Origin: Clitopilus passeckerianus
Lineage: Eukaryota; Basidiomycota; Agaricomycetes; Agaricales; Entolomataceae
Length of the DNA stretch: 64,000 bases
Direction of reading: 5' to 3'
Assembly: GCA_944990035.1 (NCBI GenBank)
Contig: CALYLX010000146.1
Span: 1,178,001-1,242,000, forward strand
Part shown: positions 34,414-46,728 of the stretch, one piece after another
Layout of the letters: each line of letters opens with the position of its first letter
Numbering within the stretch: the stretch's first letter is position 1
The notes under the pieces: generated by a model
The model's database searches: none
What the model was told of the DNA's origin: nothing
Seen by the model: only the letters and a program-made list of their open reading frames with translations
Program-made: the position numbers and the translations under genes

Positions 34414-36529
34414 TTAGAAGTTCTTCGTCTGCTGGAGCTCCCGTTTCGCCTTCCTCAACCTACGACTCTCCTTGATCCCGAATCCATGCCTAAAGACCAT
34501 CTTGACCTCCTCCAAACTAAGCCCAGCCGTCTCAGGGAAACAGAACAGTACGAAGATCCACCCCAAAAGGCAGAGTCCTGCATAGAAACCGAAAGCTCCA
34601 GCTGGCGTGATCTTGTCCATTAGGGAAAGGTATGTAGAGCCAATGAGGAGATTGCAAGCCCAGTTGGTAGCGGTTGCGAGAGAGGTACCAATGCCGCGAA
34701 CTGGGTTAATCAGGTCGGTTGAGTCGTTTTCGTATCATGCAAAATATATTGGTTACCTTCGAGGCCGAAAAGCTCTCCTTGCTGCCATGGGACGTTACCT
34801 AGCCCGGTTGCGTAGGAGGCAACATAGAAGATCATTGATAACAGGACGATAGCGGACCATGCCCGGTTGTATTCCGTCCCATCGACGAGGTCACCACCCG
34901 TCTTTTTGGTTAGGACTATAATAATAGGCGATTAAAGTGGGTACAATCAAGAGAACGATGAACTCACAATGGAAGGAGATACTGGCAAGAGTTAACCCGA
35001 TTATCATACCTGGCGCACTCCACACCATAATCTTCCTTCGGCCAACCTTGTCTATCCACTTGAGAGCGACGAGGGTGAAGATGAAGTTCGTGCCGGATAC
35101 AATGAGGCCGACGGCGGTAGGCTGGTTGAAGCCTATTTCTTTGAAGAGAGTGGCAGAGTAATACATGAGCGTGTTGAAGCCGCAAAGCTGCTGGAACGCC
35201 TGCATGCCACATCCGACAACTGAACGCATGTCAGAATCGGGAGCCGGAAATTGAGGGAAACGCTTACTCAGAGCTCGTCTGTTGACACCATTTAGGAACA
35301 TTGAGCCTACTCGCTGCAGGAAGGTCGTGGTCCTCGATATTTCGATGCTCTGCTTCACGGCAGCGTGCATGACTTTGACCTGGGTAGCTCGTCAGACAAG
35401 ATGGCTAAGGCGATTACTGAGTCGATCTAGCTAACCTTAAGGTCAACTTCTTCAGGCTTTGCGTAGGCATAGATCTTCGACATTACACGATGCGCGGCAT
35501 CCATATCACCTCGGCGGATCAAAATACGCGCTATGAGGACAATCAGTACTTGTTTGCACCACGAAGGAGTAACCCAAGACTTACGACTTTCCGGAAGGAA
35601 AAATAGAATGAAGAACTGAATACCCGCAGGTACCGCCCCGAGACCGACCATCCATCGCCATCCGCCATGGATGTTCTCAAACCCTGCACCTATTCCATAC
35701 GCGATAACTTGACCCAGGGTTATCATCACCACACTGAGCACATGACGTCAGGATGTCTAGTTCATGAGTATAAAATTTAGCTAAAAAGGACGTACTTCAG
35801 GACAACCATACGGCCACGGAGCCTGGTAGGCGAGAGCTCTTGAATGTATAGAGGCGCGATGCATGCCGCCAGGCCTACGCCTATCCCGATCAGAAAACGC
35901 CCACCGATCTAGAAGCCAGGGTTTGAATGAGGGTCACGCGAGCAATAATCTCGTGAAAGGCTCACCATACTCCAGACGGTATGACATACAGCTTGCCCCA
36001 CAGCGCCTCCAATGAAGATGATGTCGGCGATAGCAAGCACCCAACGGCGACCTGTCCAGTCTGACATGATTCCAGCAACCAAGCCACCTAAGAGTGCGCC
36101 TAGGGTAGTCGAGGAGGTGATAAATTCCTTAGAGAACAAGCCTGTTAGATGGGATGCTGCAAATTGACATGATCCGGGAACATACCTTCTGTCCGCTCGA
36201 TAGTTCTTGCGGTCCAAGGTCTGAGCCAATCGTGACCAGTGCGCCAGAAATGACGCCAGTATCATAACCTGCAAACATCTAGATGAATAACAGCGCGCTG
36301 ATAAAGTATAGAACTGAACCATACCGAAGAGTAGACCGGATATCGTTGAGCAAAGAACCAAGACCCAGACGAACCAGGTCGTCTTCTCCTCTCCCTCCGC
36401 AACAACCACCAGTTCGTTTATCTCTCCCGTGTCAATGTCATGAATTAATTCGTTAAAATCTTGACTCTTCTCGATCGAATCCCGGTTTCCCGTGGCACTA
36501 TTCTTTTCGTCGATAGAAGAGGAGGTCAT
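34414..36529 (-). CDS. Sugar/inositol transporter, MFS family (myo-inositol transporter-like)
   Basis: Plasma-membrane proton-coupled symporter of the sugar porter family. The sequence most resembles fungal myo-inositol transporters (ITR): the acidic N-terminal tail, GEEKTTWFVWVLVLCSTISGLLFG then YDTGVISGALV, SSGQKEFITSSTTLGALLGGLVAG, SDWTGRRWVLAIAD, IGVGLAACIAPLYIQELSP, LRGR, a PES-type motif (ILFFLPES), VGCGMQAFQQLCGFNTLMYYSATLF, DKVGRRKIMV and the C-terminal PETAGLSLEEVKMVF. Start at 36527-36529 (MTSSSIDEK), stop at 34414-34416; about ten exons with short introns. Twelve membrane segments are consistent with the hydrophobic stretches. The substrate (inositol versus hexose) is inferred. It is convergent with the CARNMT1-like gene, 283 bp apart. 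Confidence 0.88.
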
Positions 36530-39158
36530 GGTTCGTGAAGGCAAAAAGCAAGGAGCACGCTGCGTGAGATGCCTATATATCGTAAATTTCCAGCGGCCAG
36601 AGGCGTCTCAATAGTGTCATGTGGAAGTGATACTATCAATACGGGGTTGGAGAAGCGAAGAAGGAGGATGGAAGCACCAAGTCGTGTAGATGGCCGCGTG
36701 AAAGCAACTCAATGTGATTCCCCATGTCACCTCCCGCCGTTATTTTCTCGAAACTGCTCATTTTTTCACGACAACGGTCTGCTACGGCTCGTATTGCTCG
36801 GAGAATGCATTTTTCATGAAAGTTGCGGCGTGTGCAGGTGGAGGTTAAAGTTAGCAGCCGTCGGATAAGGGAGCCGGGAAACCGGGTCATTTTTTGTGTC
36901 GTTGGGAATGGGCTAGCCAAACAGTCTCGGCCAGCTTTGGGGTCCGAGTCTGAGCCAGTTCGAGCCAGTTCGCCTTGACTGTGTCGGAAATCCCATTTCA
37001 GGCAGATCCGAAGGGATCCGACCAAATCAGGCAAGTTCTGACAACCGGTCGGATCCGTCGCGGATCGGACGAACCTTATTTGGTCTGGCATGGGGCCAAA
37101 CGGATCCGGTAGCGCCTGATTCTGCCTGAACAGGCGTCCAAGCGCCGCTAGTGACAACGTGTGGGTTTGTTTGACATGCCGCACGCGTCTGGTGTAAAAG
37201 CAATACAGGGAAACCCTTACGAGGAGAACGTGTTGGAATCCCGCTAGGTATTGGTCGCTGGCCCGCTCGACTATCTACCATGCCAGCAATTTGAGGCCAT
37301 ACGGACTAGGTAGAAGGAAGAAATAATGGGGATTTGGACATTTTAGTGGATGGCACTACCGAAAAAGGTCGAGATGTCGGTTCTGACAGTCTGACTGGAT
37401 TCGGCATTAGGGAGAGGATCTGGCCGTCCGGTGCCATTCTGGTCTCCCCGTCGGCTGGAGCTACCCGATCTGGCACCTTAGTGAACAACAGTGCCGGATC
37501 CGGCGCTTTTCAGATCTCCGACACTTGCAATCATGAATTGTGCTGGTCTCAAGGCTCAACCAACAGACTGCTGAATTATATGAGCCTACCCAGAGGCTAC
37601 AGTCTGAGTGGAGGAAATACCGCACCGACGCCTCGGTACTACTGAGTCCCTTGTGCCAGTTGTTCGAGCGATCTTCATACATCAACTCCTTCATTGCGGC
37701 CAAGCTTCCCGATGTTCTGTTCGCTGGGGGTCCCGTTTAAATTTTGCCTACATCTGTAGCCCAAGCTGCCAGACTCACAGGCTAGCAATATTGTGGCGCT
37801 TCCACCTCTTCCCGCCCTGAATTTGCACAGACTCATCGACTTCTGTTCCTTGTAATATGCCGTATTCATTTGTATGACTGTCGTCAAAAGGGCAAATAAA
37901 GGGGAATCGGACCAGCCAGCCGACAATCGCGGTCATCTTGTCCTTAAAAAGTTAGGTCAAATAAACAGGCTCCTGTTTTACATGTACGGTTGTAGCCCAA
38001 GACTTATCTGGGCTCTAAAATGGTCTTTGACACTCGTATCCTGGGGGGTCATCCGACTATGATTGACTATGGCCAGTCGTTATAATCACAGAACCCAGCT
38101 ATTTCAGTTCATTCAGGCTCATCCACATACTTGCGATTGAACTCGTATTGACCCGACATTGTTCCATGAAGATTATTCATCTGAGGATCTACAGTTGCGC
38201 TGGGCACTGCATTCGCCGGAACGCCACCGCCTTGAAGGCTTCACTTTGGGACAATCTGCCTCCCGGGCCCTGGAGTCTCTTTTTTCACGAATGGAGCTAC
38301 GAGAACCGATGGTGAGCACCCCTTATTCCTGTTACTCTCCAAAAGATTGAGCTTGGAGGAGCCTTGGCCGAGAACGTGGCGAAAAGTGCTCAGAAACTTC
38401 AAATGGTGCGATCTCCCAATTGCTTCAGGCTACGTACTCTCAACACGGGAGAAGATATTATCTCCTGACGTTGAGAGATCCACACTACTAGTAATAAATA
38501 CAGGCACAGCACTAAGCTGATATTCGTCGAGGGCGTATGATCGCGGATGCCCCTGGAGCGCAAGGGTTTAGCGGTGAAGGTGCACGTTCGAGGTTTATGT
38601 TACGCTCATGATACGGCTCTGGTCAGATTGCACAGATTTCTCTGCCAAGAAGTAGCTCCCAGTCATCTTGGCACATCGCCAAATCATTATCAGGCACACG
38701 ACCACATCTTGTCAAGGGTATATGGTGAACAACGTTGGCTCTATACGCACAGATTTAAGATAATAGTGTAGTAGCCTTATTTTGATAATCCTTACCACTC
38801 GATGAGTTCGAAAAATATGGATAGCGAATGCTCGAAAAACAGATGCGAACGTGACGCGTTTCGGCTAACTTATCTGATCGTGACCGTGGAGAATGATTCG
38901 GGTCAACGAGAATCTCTTGGAATTCTCTTGGCCGATGCAGGTATATGTTAAACTCTTGGCACCTTCCCGTATCTTCTAATGCACGTTCGTCTGTCCAATA
39001 CCGCTCCATGCGCCTCCAACCATTCAGGAAACGGGGTACACACCCATTCCGGGGAGATATAAGACCGTGAACTCAAGGCGCATGAACAGAGTACGGCTCA
39101 GCCAGGACAGGCCTCTGAATCACCGAGACTGAATACTCCTTGAGAATTCTGCTTCTCG
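36530..39158. other. Long intergenic region upstream of the first phosphate transporter
   Basis: 2.6 kb without a supported gene. 36940-37150 is rich in short direct and inverted repeats (GAGCCAGTTC twice in a row at about 36953-36970; several GGATCCG and GATCCGA words). The CACGTT promoter motif of the phosphate transporter is at 38980-38991. No transposon ORF was recognised. Confidence 0.45.
38980..38991. promoter_or_regulatory. TGCACGTTCGTC motif, candidate Pho4-like site, copy 1
   Basis: 179 bp before the ATG of the first PHO89-like gene. The same 12-mer occurs 193 bp before the second gene (43610). CACGTT is a known lower-affinity site of yeast Pho4-type bHLH factors. The surrounding sequence is not conserved, so the match is not just residual duplication. 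Function is inferred. Confidence 0.5.
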
Positions 39159-41589
39159 ATGGCTATTCTTCACCAGTGGGATTATCTATTCGCCTTTGGC
39201 GTCATCTTTGTACAGTTAATTCACTCCTATTGACGATCACAGCTAATCGCATTCCATAGGCCACCCTTGACGCCTTTAACATTGGTGCAAATGATGTTGC
39301 GAAGTGCGTTTTTTCTGTCAAACCCACTTATCCTTGGCGCTTACCTAGATTTTATCGAACAGCTCATTCGCCACCAGTGTGAGCTCCAAGTCGCTCACCA
39401 TGAAGCAGGCCTGCCTTGCAGCTGCTGTCTGTGAATTCTTGGGAGCCGTGCTCGTCGGCGCCCGTGTCGCCGACACGATCAAGAATGGCATTATCGTATG
39501 TGCTCCAGCCGTTACTATGCGTTACCTTTTCTAAGTGATATTCTACAGAAAGCAGCAGTCTTCCAAGGCAACCCTGGTGTTCAGCTTCTTGCTTTCGTGG
39601 TTGCACTCACCACTTCTGCTATTTGGCTGACGATTGCCACTCGCTGCTCATGGCCGGTTTCAACCACTTACTCAAGTAGGAAATACCCACTACAAAACTT
39701 TCATTGTCTTACCATTCTTCTCTCCAGTCATTTCCGCTATCGCCGGAGTCGGCGTTGCTCTTGGTGGCAAGGATGCCGTGCAATGGGGATGGAACGGCGG
39801 AAAAGGATTAGGGACTATCTTTGCCGGGCTTCTCATCGGTATGCCACATGTTTTGTCGCTAGCATTTAGTATCTAACACCATTTCCAGCTCCGGCTATCT
39901 CTGCTGGGTTCGCCGCTGTTGTATACCTCATCGTCAAGTATGGTCTATTGGCACGCAAGAATCAACTCCTTTCCGTGATGATCTTTTCGCCTGTAGTCTT
40001 CTTCACCGTCACAGCTGTCTTAACTCTGTCCATCAGTACGTTTCTGTTACACCGTTTTCTAGCTGACATTCACTCATTTGACAAATTACAGTCTACAAGG
40101 GCGCGCCCAATCTCGGCCTCAATAAACTCTCTGGGGCAACCACTGCCATTGCCGTCGTTGGCACCTCTTTGGTCATCGCTGCTCTCTCCCTTATCTTCTG
40201 GCTACCTTACGTGTACTGCAAGTCCGTACGCAAAGACTATAGTATGTCAACTCTCGTACGCTGATGGTTTGGTCGCTGAATCAAACGTTCTTCCCGATAG
40301 CCATCCGCTTCTACCACTTCTTCCTCGGCCCTCTCCTCTGGTGGCGACCTGCACCTCCCGACGCCGAGACCTTGGCCTCCGATGCTGCCGTGCCGGATTA
40401 CCGCATTGTTAAGGATGACGGCACACATATCGTGCCTGAGAAAGAGAGGTCTATTGATAGCGACGAGAAGGACGTTGAGAGTGGCGGTGGCCCAGTCGCC
40501 CGGGCACCGTCCCAGAGTGCTTTGGAACGCGAGGTCGAGCGTGATCCCCACCCAATTGAAGGACCTTGGGCTGAGCCGAAGAACTTGTGGATCATCCTCA
40601 GGTCTGTATTTTGTTTGATACTTTTGATCACTCGGACTGAGTTTCTATGCTACGTCTATAGATACAAGGCCCTACCATTCATCAAGAACACGCTCACTCA
40701 TGGAGTAAACATGGATATCCATGCCGCGCAGGTCGGTTCCTTCTAGCGAAGATGTCTGCCACATAGCTGACGTGACCTCAGGCCGGTCTTGCAGGAAGTG
40801 CCGATGGACGCCGTATGAAGAAGGTTTACGCTGCAGCCAAGCAATATCCCAACGAAGTCGAGCACATGTTCTCCTTCATCCAAGTCTTGACTGCTTGCAC
40901 TGCTTCCTTCGCCCATGGAGCCAACGATCTTTCAAATGCTATCGGTCCCTTCGCTGCCATCTACGGTGTATGGAAGACTGGCGACGTGTCATCTTCTAAG
41001 GCGCCTGTTCCTGTTTGGATGCTCGCATATGGTGGTGTCGCGCTTGTTATTGGTACGAGTCTTCAGCACGTCGCCGTCTACGCTTAAAGCTTATATTCCT
41101 TGGGTACAGGCTTGACTACCTACGGTTACAACATCATGAAGGTTCTCGGCAACAAGATCACTCTTCTTTCCCCATCTCGTGGATTTGCCATGGAGTTGGG
41201 TACGTTATGGGCTCTTATTCGACTACCCTGGTTTGCTGATATCGAGCCTCTACAGGTGCTGCCATCACTGTCGTGCTGGCCTCTCAGTATGGCTTGCCCG
41301 TCTCGACTACCATGTGTATTACTGGTGCTACTATCGGTGTTGCGTTATGCAACGGCGACTGTACGTGTGGATTTCAAATTCTGTCCAGACAGTAAGGAAC
41401 TAACTCATTTTTAGGGCGTGCTGTTAACTGGCGTGCCATTGGCTGGATTATCTCCGGCTGGATCCTTACCGTACCTGTTGTCGGCACCATCGCAGGTTGG
41501 TCTATCGATACAAAACTGGCTCTATCCTCTTGCTGACTGTTACTTCAGGATGCGTTATGGGCATTATTCTCAATGCTCCTCATTTCTAA
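39159..41589 (+). CDS. Sodium/phosphate symporter, PHO89 type (tandem copy 1)
   Basis: PHO4/PiT family (Pfam PHO4) importer of inorganic phosphate driven by Na+ or H+, plasma membrane. ATG at 39159 (MAILHQWDYLFAFGVIF), then ATLDAFNIGANDVAN-SFATSVSSKSLTMKQA, the N-terminal PD001131 signature, split by an intron after the second Asn codon's first two bases. Next come LGAVLVGARVADTIKNGII, WPVSTTYS, IAGVGVALGG, AISAGFAAVVYLIVKYG, a long hydrophilic cytosolic loop (PDYRIVKDDGTH..., 40380-40600), then the second signature TASFAHGANDLSNAIGPFAAIYGVW, SRGFAMELG, LPVSTTMCITGATIGVALCNGD and a C-terminal TM segment; stop at 41587-41589. About 13 short exons; no lesion was seen. The second copy at 43803 has the same layout and separate codon usage, so the duplication is old. 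Confidence 0.92.
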
Positions 41590-41873
41590 CCCCTCGTATA
41601 ATTGATCTTGTAATTTCTTTACTACGGAATATTCATATGATTTACCCAATTTATCATGATACTTCGAGGTCAGAGGCAACGTGCGCTATAAACTGTTGAC
41701 TTGGCAAGGAGGCCTGAAGTTCCCTGAAGCATCTTCAATCTATTCTCTTCAGGCACTACCTGCCACAATCTCTATGGTCAGTTCCCAGCAGTAGTTGCGT
41801 GCAAGCCCGACGAATGACTATGTTGTTGTATGTGCTATCGTGACATCAATTTGCCATCGGCTGTGAAGGGGAC

Positions 41874-42752
41874 GAATTATTGCCGTTTCGACAAGAGTTG
41901 ACGCAGCCCATCACAACAGATCAAAACGCGACAGGCCATGTCCGATTTTCAAAGCTCGATAACTCAGTCAGTTCTCATCTGTTTGGCTTGAATGTTAGTG
42001 TGTTGGGATCTTAGAAAGTGGGGATACTTGGCCCCATAGTTATTGTAGCATAATTATCAGTATTTACATTTCGTGTATTGGTAGCAAGGCTTGACTGAGA
42101 ATTGAGATTACACAAGAAATACGGGGCGTGTAGCTCTGAGATTCGAGATCCGACTAGTTAGGTAGTCTATCCAGGCGGCCCCCATATGTTGATACAAGCA
42201 GAACTACCTTACGGAGGTGTCATTCATGTGTTTGTGATGGGAAATGGGACCCGCTCCTCTCCTCCTCCTACACCAACCACCCGACAACTTTTAGCACAAT
42301 TATGGCTGAAGGGATTCTGTAAGGGAGATTCACTCTGGTGCAACACACCTGCCACTCGATCTGGGCAACAATCTGCACGGAACGCAAGGAAGACGATAGA
42401 CTACTGATCCAGGCAAAGTAGAGGAGGTGGCACGCCTGGCACGGTTGGACGGCGCACCTTGAGGGGAAAGAGTCATGATTCAATCAAGGACGGGCAAATT
42501 GGTAAGTCTAAGACTCCAGGGTGTGATCCATGCTTCCTAAGGAAAAACGGGCTAGGAAAACTTATTTGTTTATCTCGCGCACATTTTTATGTAGAAAAGA
42601 TTATAGGTGTACCGAGGGGAAAAATGATGAAAACTTTTGAAATGTTTTCTACGGTACGACGCCCAAGCAACTTGTATTGTTTTTCTTTTGGAAACTCTTT
42701 AGAGAAGTTTTGGATGTTTCTATTCAAAAGAGGTTAAGTTTTTCGTCTGATC
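41874..42752 (+). repeat. Left arm of a large inverted repeat (foldback element)
   Basis: The arm begins GAATTATTGCCGTTTCGACA and is the reverse complement of the arm ending at 43550. The outer 300 bp (41874-42180) match with only scattered differences. The inner part (42480-42752) is less conserved, and about 200-250 bp near 42190-42450 are poorly matched or extra in this arm. No transposase-like frame is present. Classed as a foldback or MITE-like element by structure only. Confidence 0.8.
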
Positions 42753-42896
42753 ATCGCATCAGAAACACTCATCTTAGGGTATTTCCATAGCAAAAACAAA
42801 AAATGTTTTCGAAATTTACCATGTTTACTCCGGAAACATGCAAGAAATCGGCATTTTTTGCTTAGAAATGTCCGAAGATGTATGTTTCCATTGAAA
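42753..42896. repeat. Central unpaired spacer of the inverted repeat
   Basis: About 144 bp, A/T-rich, between the two arms. It contains several GAAACA and TGTTTC words similar to those in the arms. No gene. Confidence 0.55.
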
Positions 42897-43550
42897 TCAT
42901 TGGACAGAAAACTTAACTCTTTTTGGCCAGAAACACTCAAAATTTCTCTGAAGGGTTTCCGCAAAAAAAACGATACAAGTTTCTTGAGCGAAATACCGTA
43001 AGAAACATTTCAAAAGTTATGAAAACGTTTCTCCTAGATACATCTATAATCTTTCCTACGTAAAAATGTGCGCGAGGAAAACGAATAACTTTTCCTTGCC
43101 CATGTTTCCTCGGGAAACACCCATCACACTCTGGAGTGATAACGTACCATATGTGGCAATTGCACATCACGCAGGACAGATGATGACCACATCCACCAAG
43201 CGCCACCTCGACACCCTCCTTAACCCGTCATTACAGCTCTGCCACCTATGGGGCCCTAGATTGACTACCTAACTAGTCGGATCTTGAATCTCAGAGCTAC
43301 ATGCCTCGTATTTCTTGTACAATCTCAATTCTCAATTAACCCTGCTACCAAATACGCGAAATGTAAATACTGATAATTATGCTACAATAACTATGGGGCC
43401 AAGTATCCCCACTTTCTACGATCCCAGCGCACCAACATTCAAGCCACGAGAACTGACTGAGTTATCGAGCTTTGAAAATCGGACATGGCCTGTCGCGTTT
43501 TGATCTGTTGTGATGGGCCGCGCCAACTCTTGTCGAAACGGCAATAATTC
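42897..43550 (-). repeat. Right arm of the large inverted repeat
   Basis: Reverse complement of the left arm. Shared words include CTCGCGCACATTTTTA with its downstream AAAGATTATAG (inner part) and the long block containing GACAGGCCATGTCCGATTTT (outer part). The outer end is CGGCAATAATTC at 43539-43550. No target-site duplication was recognised beside the ends. Confidence 0.8.
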
Positions 43551-43609
43551 AAAAAGGTACAGTTCCCAAAACGGATTGGACAATCTCTGCTGATTCAGTG
43601 CATTCGCCA

Positions 43610-43621
43610 TGCACGTTCGTC
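43610..43621. promoter_or_regulatory. TGCACGTTCGTC motif, candidate Pho4-like site, copy 2
   Basis: 193 bp before the ATG of the second PHO89-like gene, identical to the 12-mer at 38980 before the first gene. It lies just outside the right arm of the inverted repeat. A role in phosphate-starvation control is inferred. Confidence 0.5.
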
Positions 43622-43802
43622 AGATCTATGGGCTGCAGAACATTCTTGCACTAGCACTAACTTAGCTTATGGCGATCGCCGATGTATAAGGAGCCTATGC
43701 TGCTGTGGGACCAAGGTGACTGAGATACCGACTTCTACACCTCTTCACTCTCTTGACTTCGGTCGCAGTCATTCATTCTATCCTGGTCAACACGGGCTTA
43801 GG

Positions 43803-46235
43803 ATGCCCATCCTACACCAGTGGAACTATCTCTTCGCATTCGGAGTCATCTTCGTGAGTAATAATGATTCATGATACAAATATTCGTGACCTTATCGGCC
43901 GAATCCTCAAGGCTACCCTTGACGCGTTTAATCTAGGCGCGAACGATGTTGCAAAGTGAGTCTACAAAACCATGGATTTCAATACACTCGCCTGATATTT
44001 GACATGAAAGTTCGTTTGCCACGAGCGTAAGCTCGAAGTCGCTCACGATGATGCAAGCCTGCTTTGCCGCTGCTATTTGCGAGTTTCTGGGCGCCGTTCT
44101 CGTAGGAGAGCGTGTCGCAGACACCATCAAGAACGGCATTATCGTAAGTCTAAACCATCTAAATAGGTTGGCACGTGGGATCAAAATTCTATGCAGAAAC
44201 CAGATGTTTTCAAAAATGACCCCGGCGTTCAACTGTTGGCCTTCACCGTAGCTCTCTGCACATCTGCGAGTTGGCTGATGTTTGCGACTCGCATGTCCTG
44301 GCCAGTTTCAACTACGTACTCGAGTAAGCCTCCTCTAAAGTTCTCACCTTAAGACAACTCATTCAATCTGCTAGTAATTGCTGCTGTTATCGGAGTAGGA
44401 GTCGCCTTGGGCGGAACAGATGCAGTAATATGGGGATGGCACGGCGGTAAAGGGGTTGCAACTATCTTCACTGGCCTGATCGTTGGTACGGCTCCTCTAG
44501 CGCCTGGGTTAGTAACGGGAACTCATCTACCATACAGCTCCCGCCATTGCTGGCGGATTCGCTTCAGTTGTCTATCTAATCGTTAAATTTGGTCTCCTGG
44601 CTCGTTACGAACCAGTCAAATGGACCCTCTTCTTCTCCCCCTTCGTATTCTTCACTGTCACGGCTATATTGACGCTATCAATCAGTAAGTCCTTCTCCTG
44701 GGGTTAGGCAGTTTCTGGACTCATATTCAACCCTGCAGTCTACGGGGGCGCCCCACACCTCCATCTTCCCAAACTCTCCGGGATGACGACAACTATCGCC
44801 GTTATTGGGACCTCTCTGGTCGTTGCTGCACTTTCTCTCATTTTCTGGCTTCCCTACGTATACTGCAAAGTTGTGCGGAAGGATTATGGTGCGAACCAGT
44901 CCCTCATTTAATTCTACTCGCGGCTTCATTGCTCTTATAGGGATCCGATGGTACCACTTCTTCTTCGGCCCACTTCTATGGTGGCGACCGACACCTCCAG
45001 ACTTTCAAGAACTCCCTGCAGATTACGCAGTGCCCGATTATCGTATCATTCGCAGGGAAAACGAGGAGAAGACGTTCCGTGCTGTGATCGATTCCGGAGA
45101 TGTAGAGATGTTCCCCGCCAGGGAGCCCGGCCCGTTCAACGTACCGGAAGCTGCAGTTCGAAGGCAGGAAGAAGACGATGACGATGATGACGAGTATACA
45201 CTCGACGGTGCATGGGCTGAGCCTCGGAATCTTTGGATTATCCTCAGGCAAGTTCCTTTGAATGTAACCCTAGCCGAATGCTAATCCTCCTCAAGATATA
45301 AGACTGTTCCCTTCTTCAAGAAGGTCCTGGTCCACGGTGTAACTTACGACATCCACGCCGCACAGGTAGGCGTTCACTTCTGGACCCCCATGAGTAATCT
45401 CTCTGAATCAGTCATTTTCAGGCAGGAAAAGCTAACACCAAACGAGGTAGACGAATGGCAGCCGTCTATGCCCATGCGAGGCAGTACCCCAACGAGGTTG
45501 AACACCTCTTCAGCTTCGTTCAGGTACTCACAGCTTGCACCGCTTCATTCGCCCATGGTTCCAACGACGTTTCTAACGCCATTGGAGCATTTGCCGTCAT
45601 CTACGCTGTGTGGAGCGAGGGGAATGTCGCTGCTGCACAAGCCCCTGTGCCGATCTGGATGCTTGCATTCGGAGGCGTGATGATTATCATTGGCGAGTAT
45701 TCCACTGAATTGAAGCATAACTACTTCTGACTGTCCAGATTATATGCAGGTCTGTCGACATATGGCTATAACATCATGAAAGTCCTCGGAAACAAGATTA
45801 CGCTGCATTCTCCTTCGCGAGGGTTTGCAATGGAGTTCGGTGAGTTGCAGATAGCTAGCTATAGCTTCAACTTGATCTAATGATTCATTTTAGGCTCTGC
45901 TATAACTGTTGTCCTCGCCACCCAGTACAAGCTCCCCGTATCGACAACAATGTGTATCACTGGCGCTACTTTAGGCGTCGCTCTTTGCAACGGAGACAGT
46001 AAGTGACGGTGCCTACCACATGCGTGCATCATATCTGATGACTTTCTGTTCCATAGTAAGGGCTGTTAACTGGCGGGCTATCTGGTGGATTTGGGTTGGA
46101 TGGATTCTGACAGTGCCTGTCGTTGCCACAGCTGCAGGTAAGCCCACGTTTCTCGAGGAGTGGTGGCGTTTTCTGACATTTGGCTTAGGCTGTCTTATGG
46201 GGATCATTCTTAACGCGCCGCATTTCCAATCGTGA
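43803..46235 (+). CDS. Sodium/phosphate symporter, PHO89 type (tandem copy 2)
   Basis: Same family and exon layout as the copy at 39159. ATG at 43803 (MPILHQWNYLFAFGVIF), ATLDAFNLGANDVAN, SFATSVSSKSLTMMQACFAAAICEFLGAVLVGERVADTIKNGII, IAGGFASVVYLIVKFG and LIFWLPYVYCKVVRKDYG. The cytosolic loop is shorter and very acidic, with a run of Asp/Glu (45170-45195). The second signature is altered to TASFAHGSNDVSNAIGAFAVIYAVW (Ser for Ala, Ala for Pro relative to copy 1), then SRGFAMEFG, LPVSTTMCITGATLGVALCNGD, and a C-terminus ending NAPHFQS with stop at 46233-46235. No stop or frameshift was found. The loop difference suggests different regulation of the two paralogues. Confidence 0.92.
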
Positions 46236-46728
46236 ATACCTCGGAAGACTCTGGACATTCCTTTCCGTCAGGCACCACGATAGAGTGCTCCCCTTTCACA
46301 AAAAGTCTTCGTCAGGGCTATTTTTGTATTTTCTTTTTCGGTTCGACATTTTGTCATTTTTGGAGGACGGTAGTAATGTATTCTCGAATATGAATTGATC
46401 AAGAATGTTAGAATATATGCTGTAGTTACTCATTCCCTGTAATCTTCACTTGCTAGTGCACACTTCAAAGAATCTAATTTTCCTGTACCTGGTCGTGTTG
46501 TTGCGATCTGTCATGGAGCTGGCGGATTGACGGCACAGTGTCCGAACCGCCACCGCCAAGCCAAAGGAGATTTGACCGGCACGTTGTGGACAAATATATC
46601 CAAACCGGCAGACTGTTGGCATGCTTCTGTCCTCGTCAACGTTCTCACCATTCTCGATTGCCAACTTCACGGCCTTTCTTACACCGTCTACGGTGCCCAA
46701 GGTGCTCTAGTCAACGAGCAGACCATAT
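46236..46728. other. Intergenic region upstream of the GT90 gene
   Basis: 493 bp; 3' UTR of the phosphate symporter and promoter of the GT90 gene. No other feature recognised. Confidence 0.5.

Noticed and set aside
41874..43550. CRISPR or rRNA origin for the inverted repeat
   Set aside because: There are only two long inverted arms, no regular spacers and no rRNA similarity; the genome is eukaryotic.
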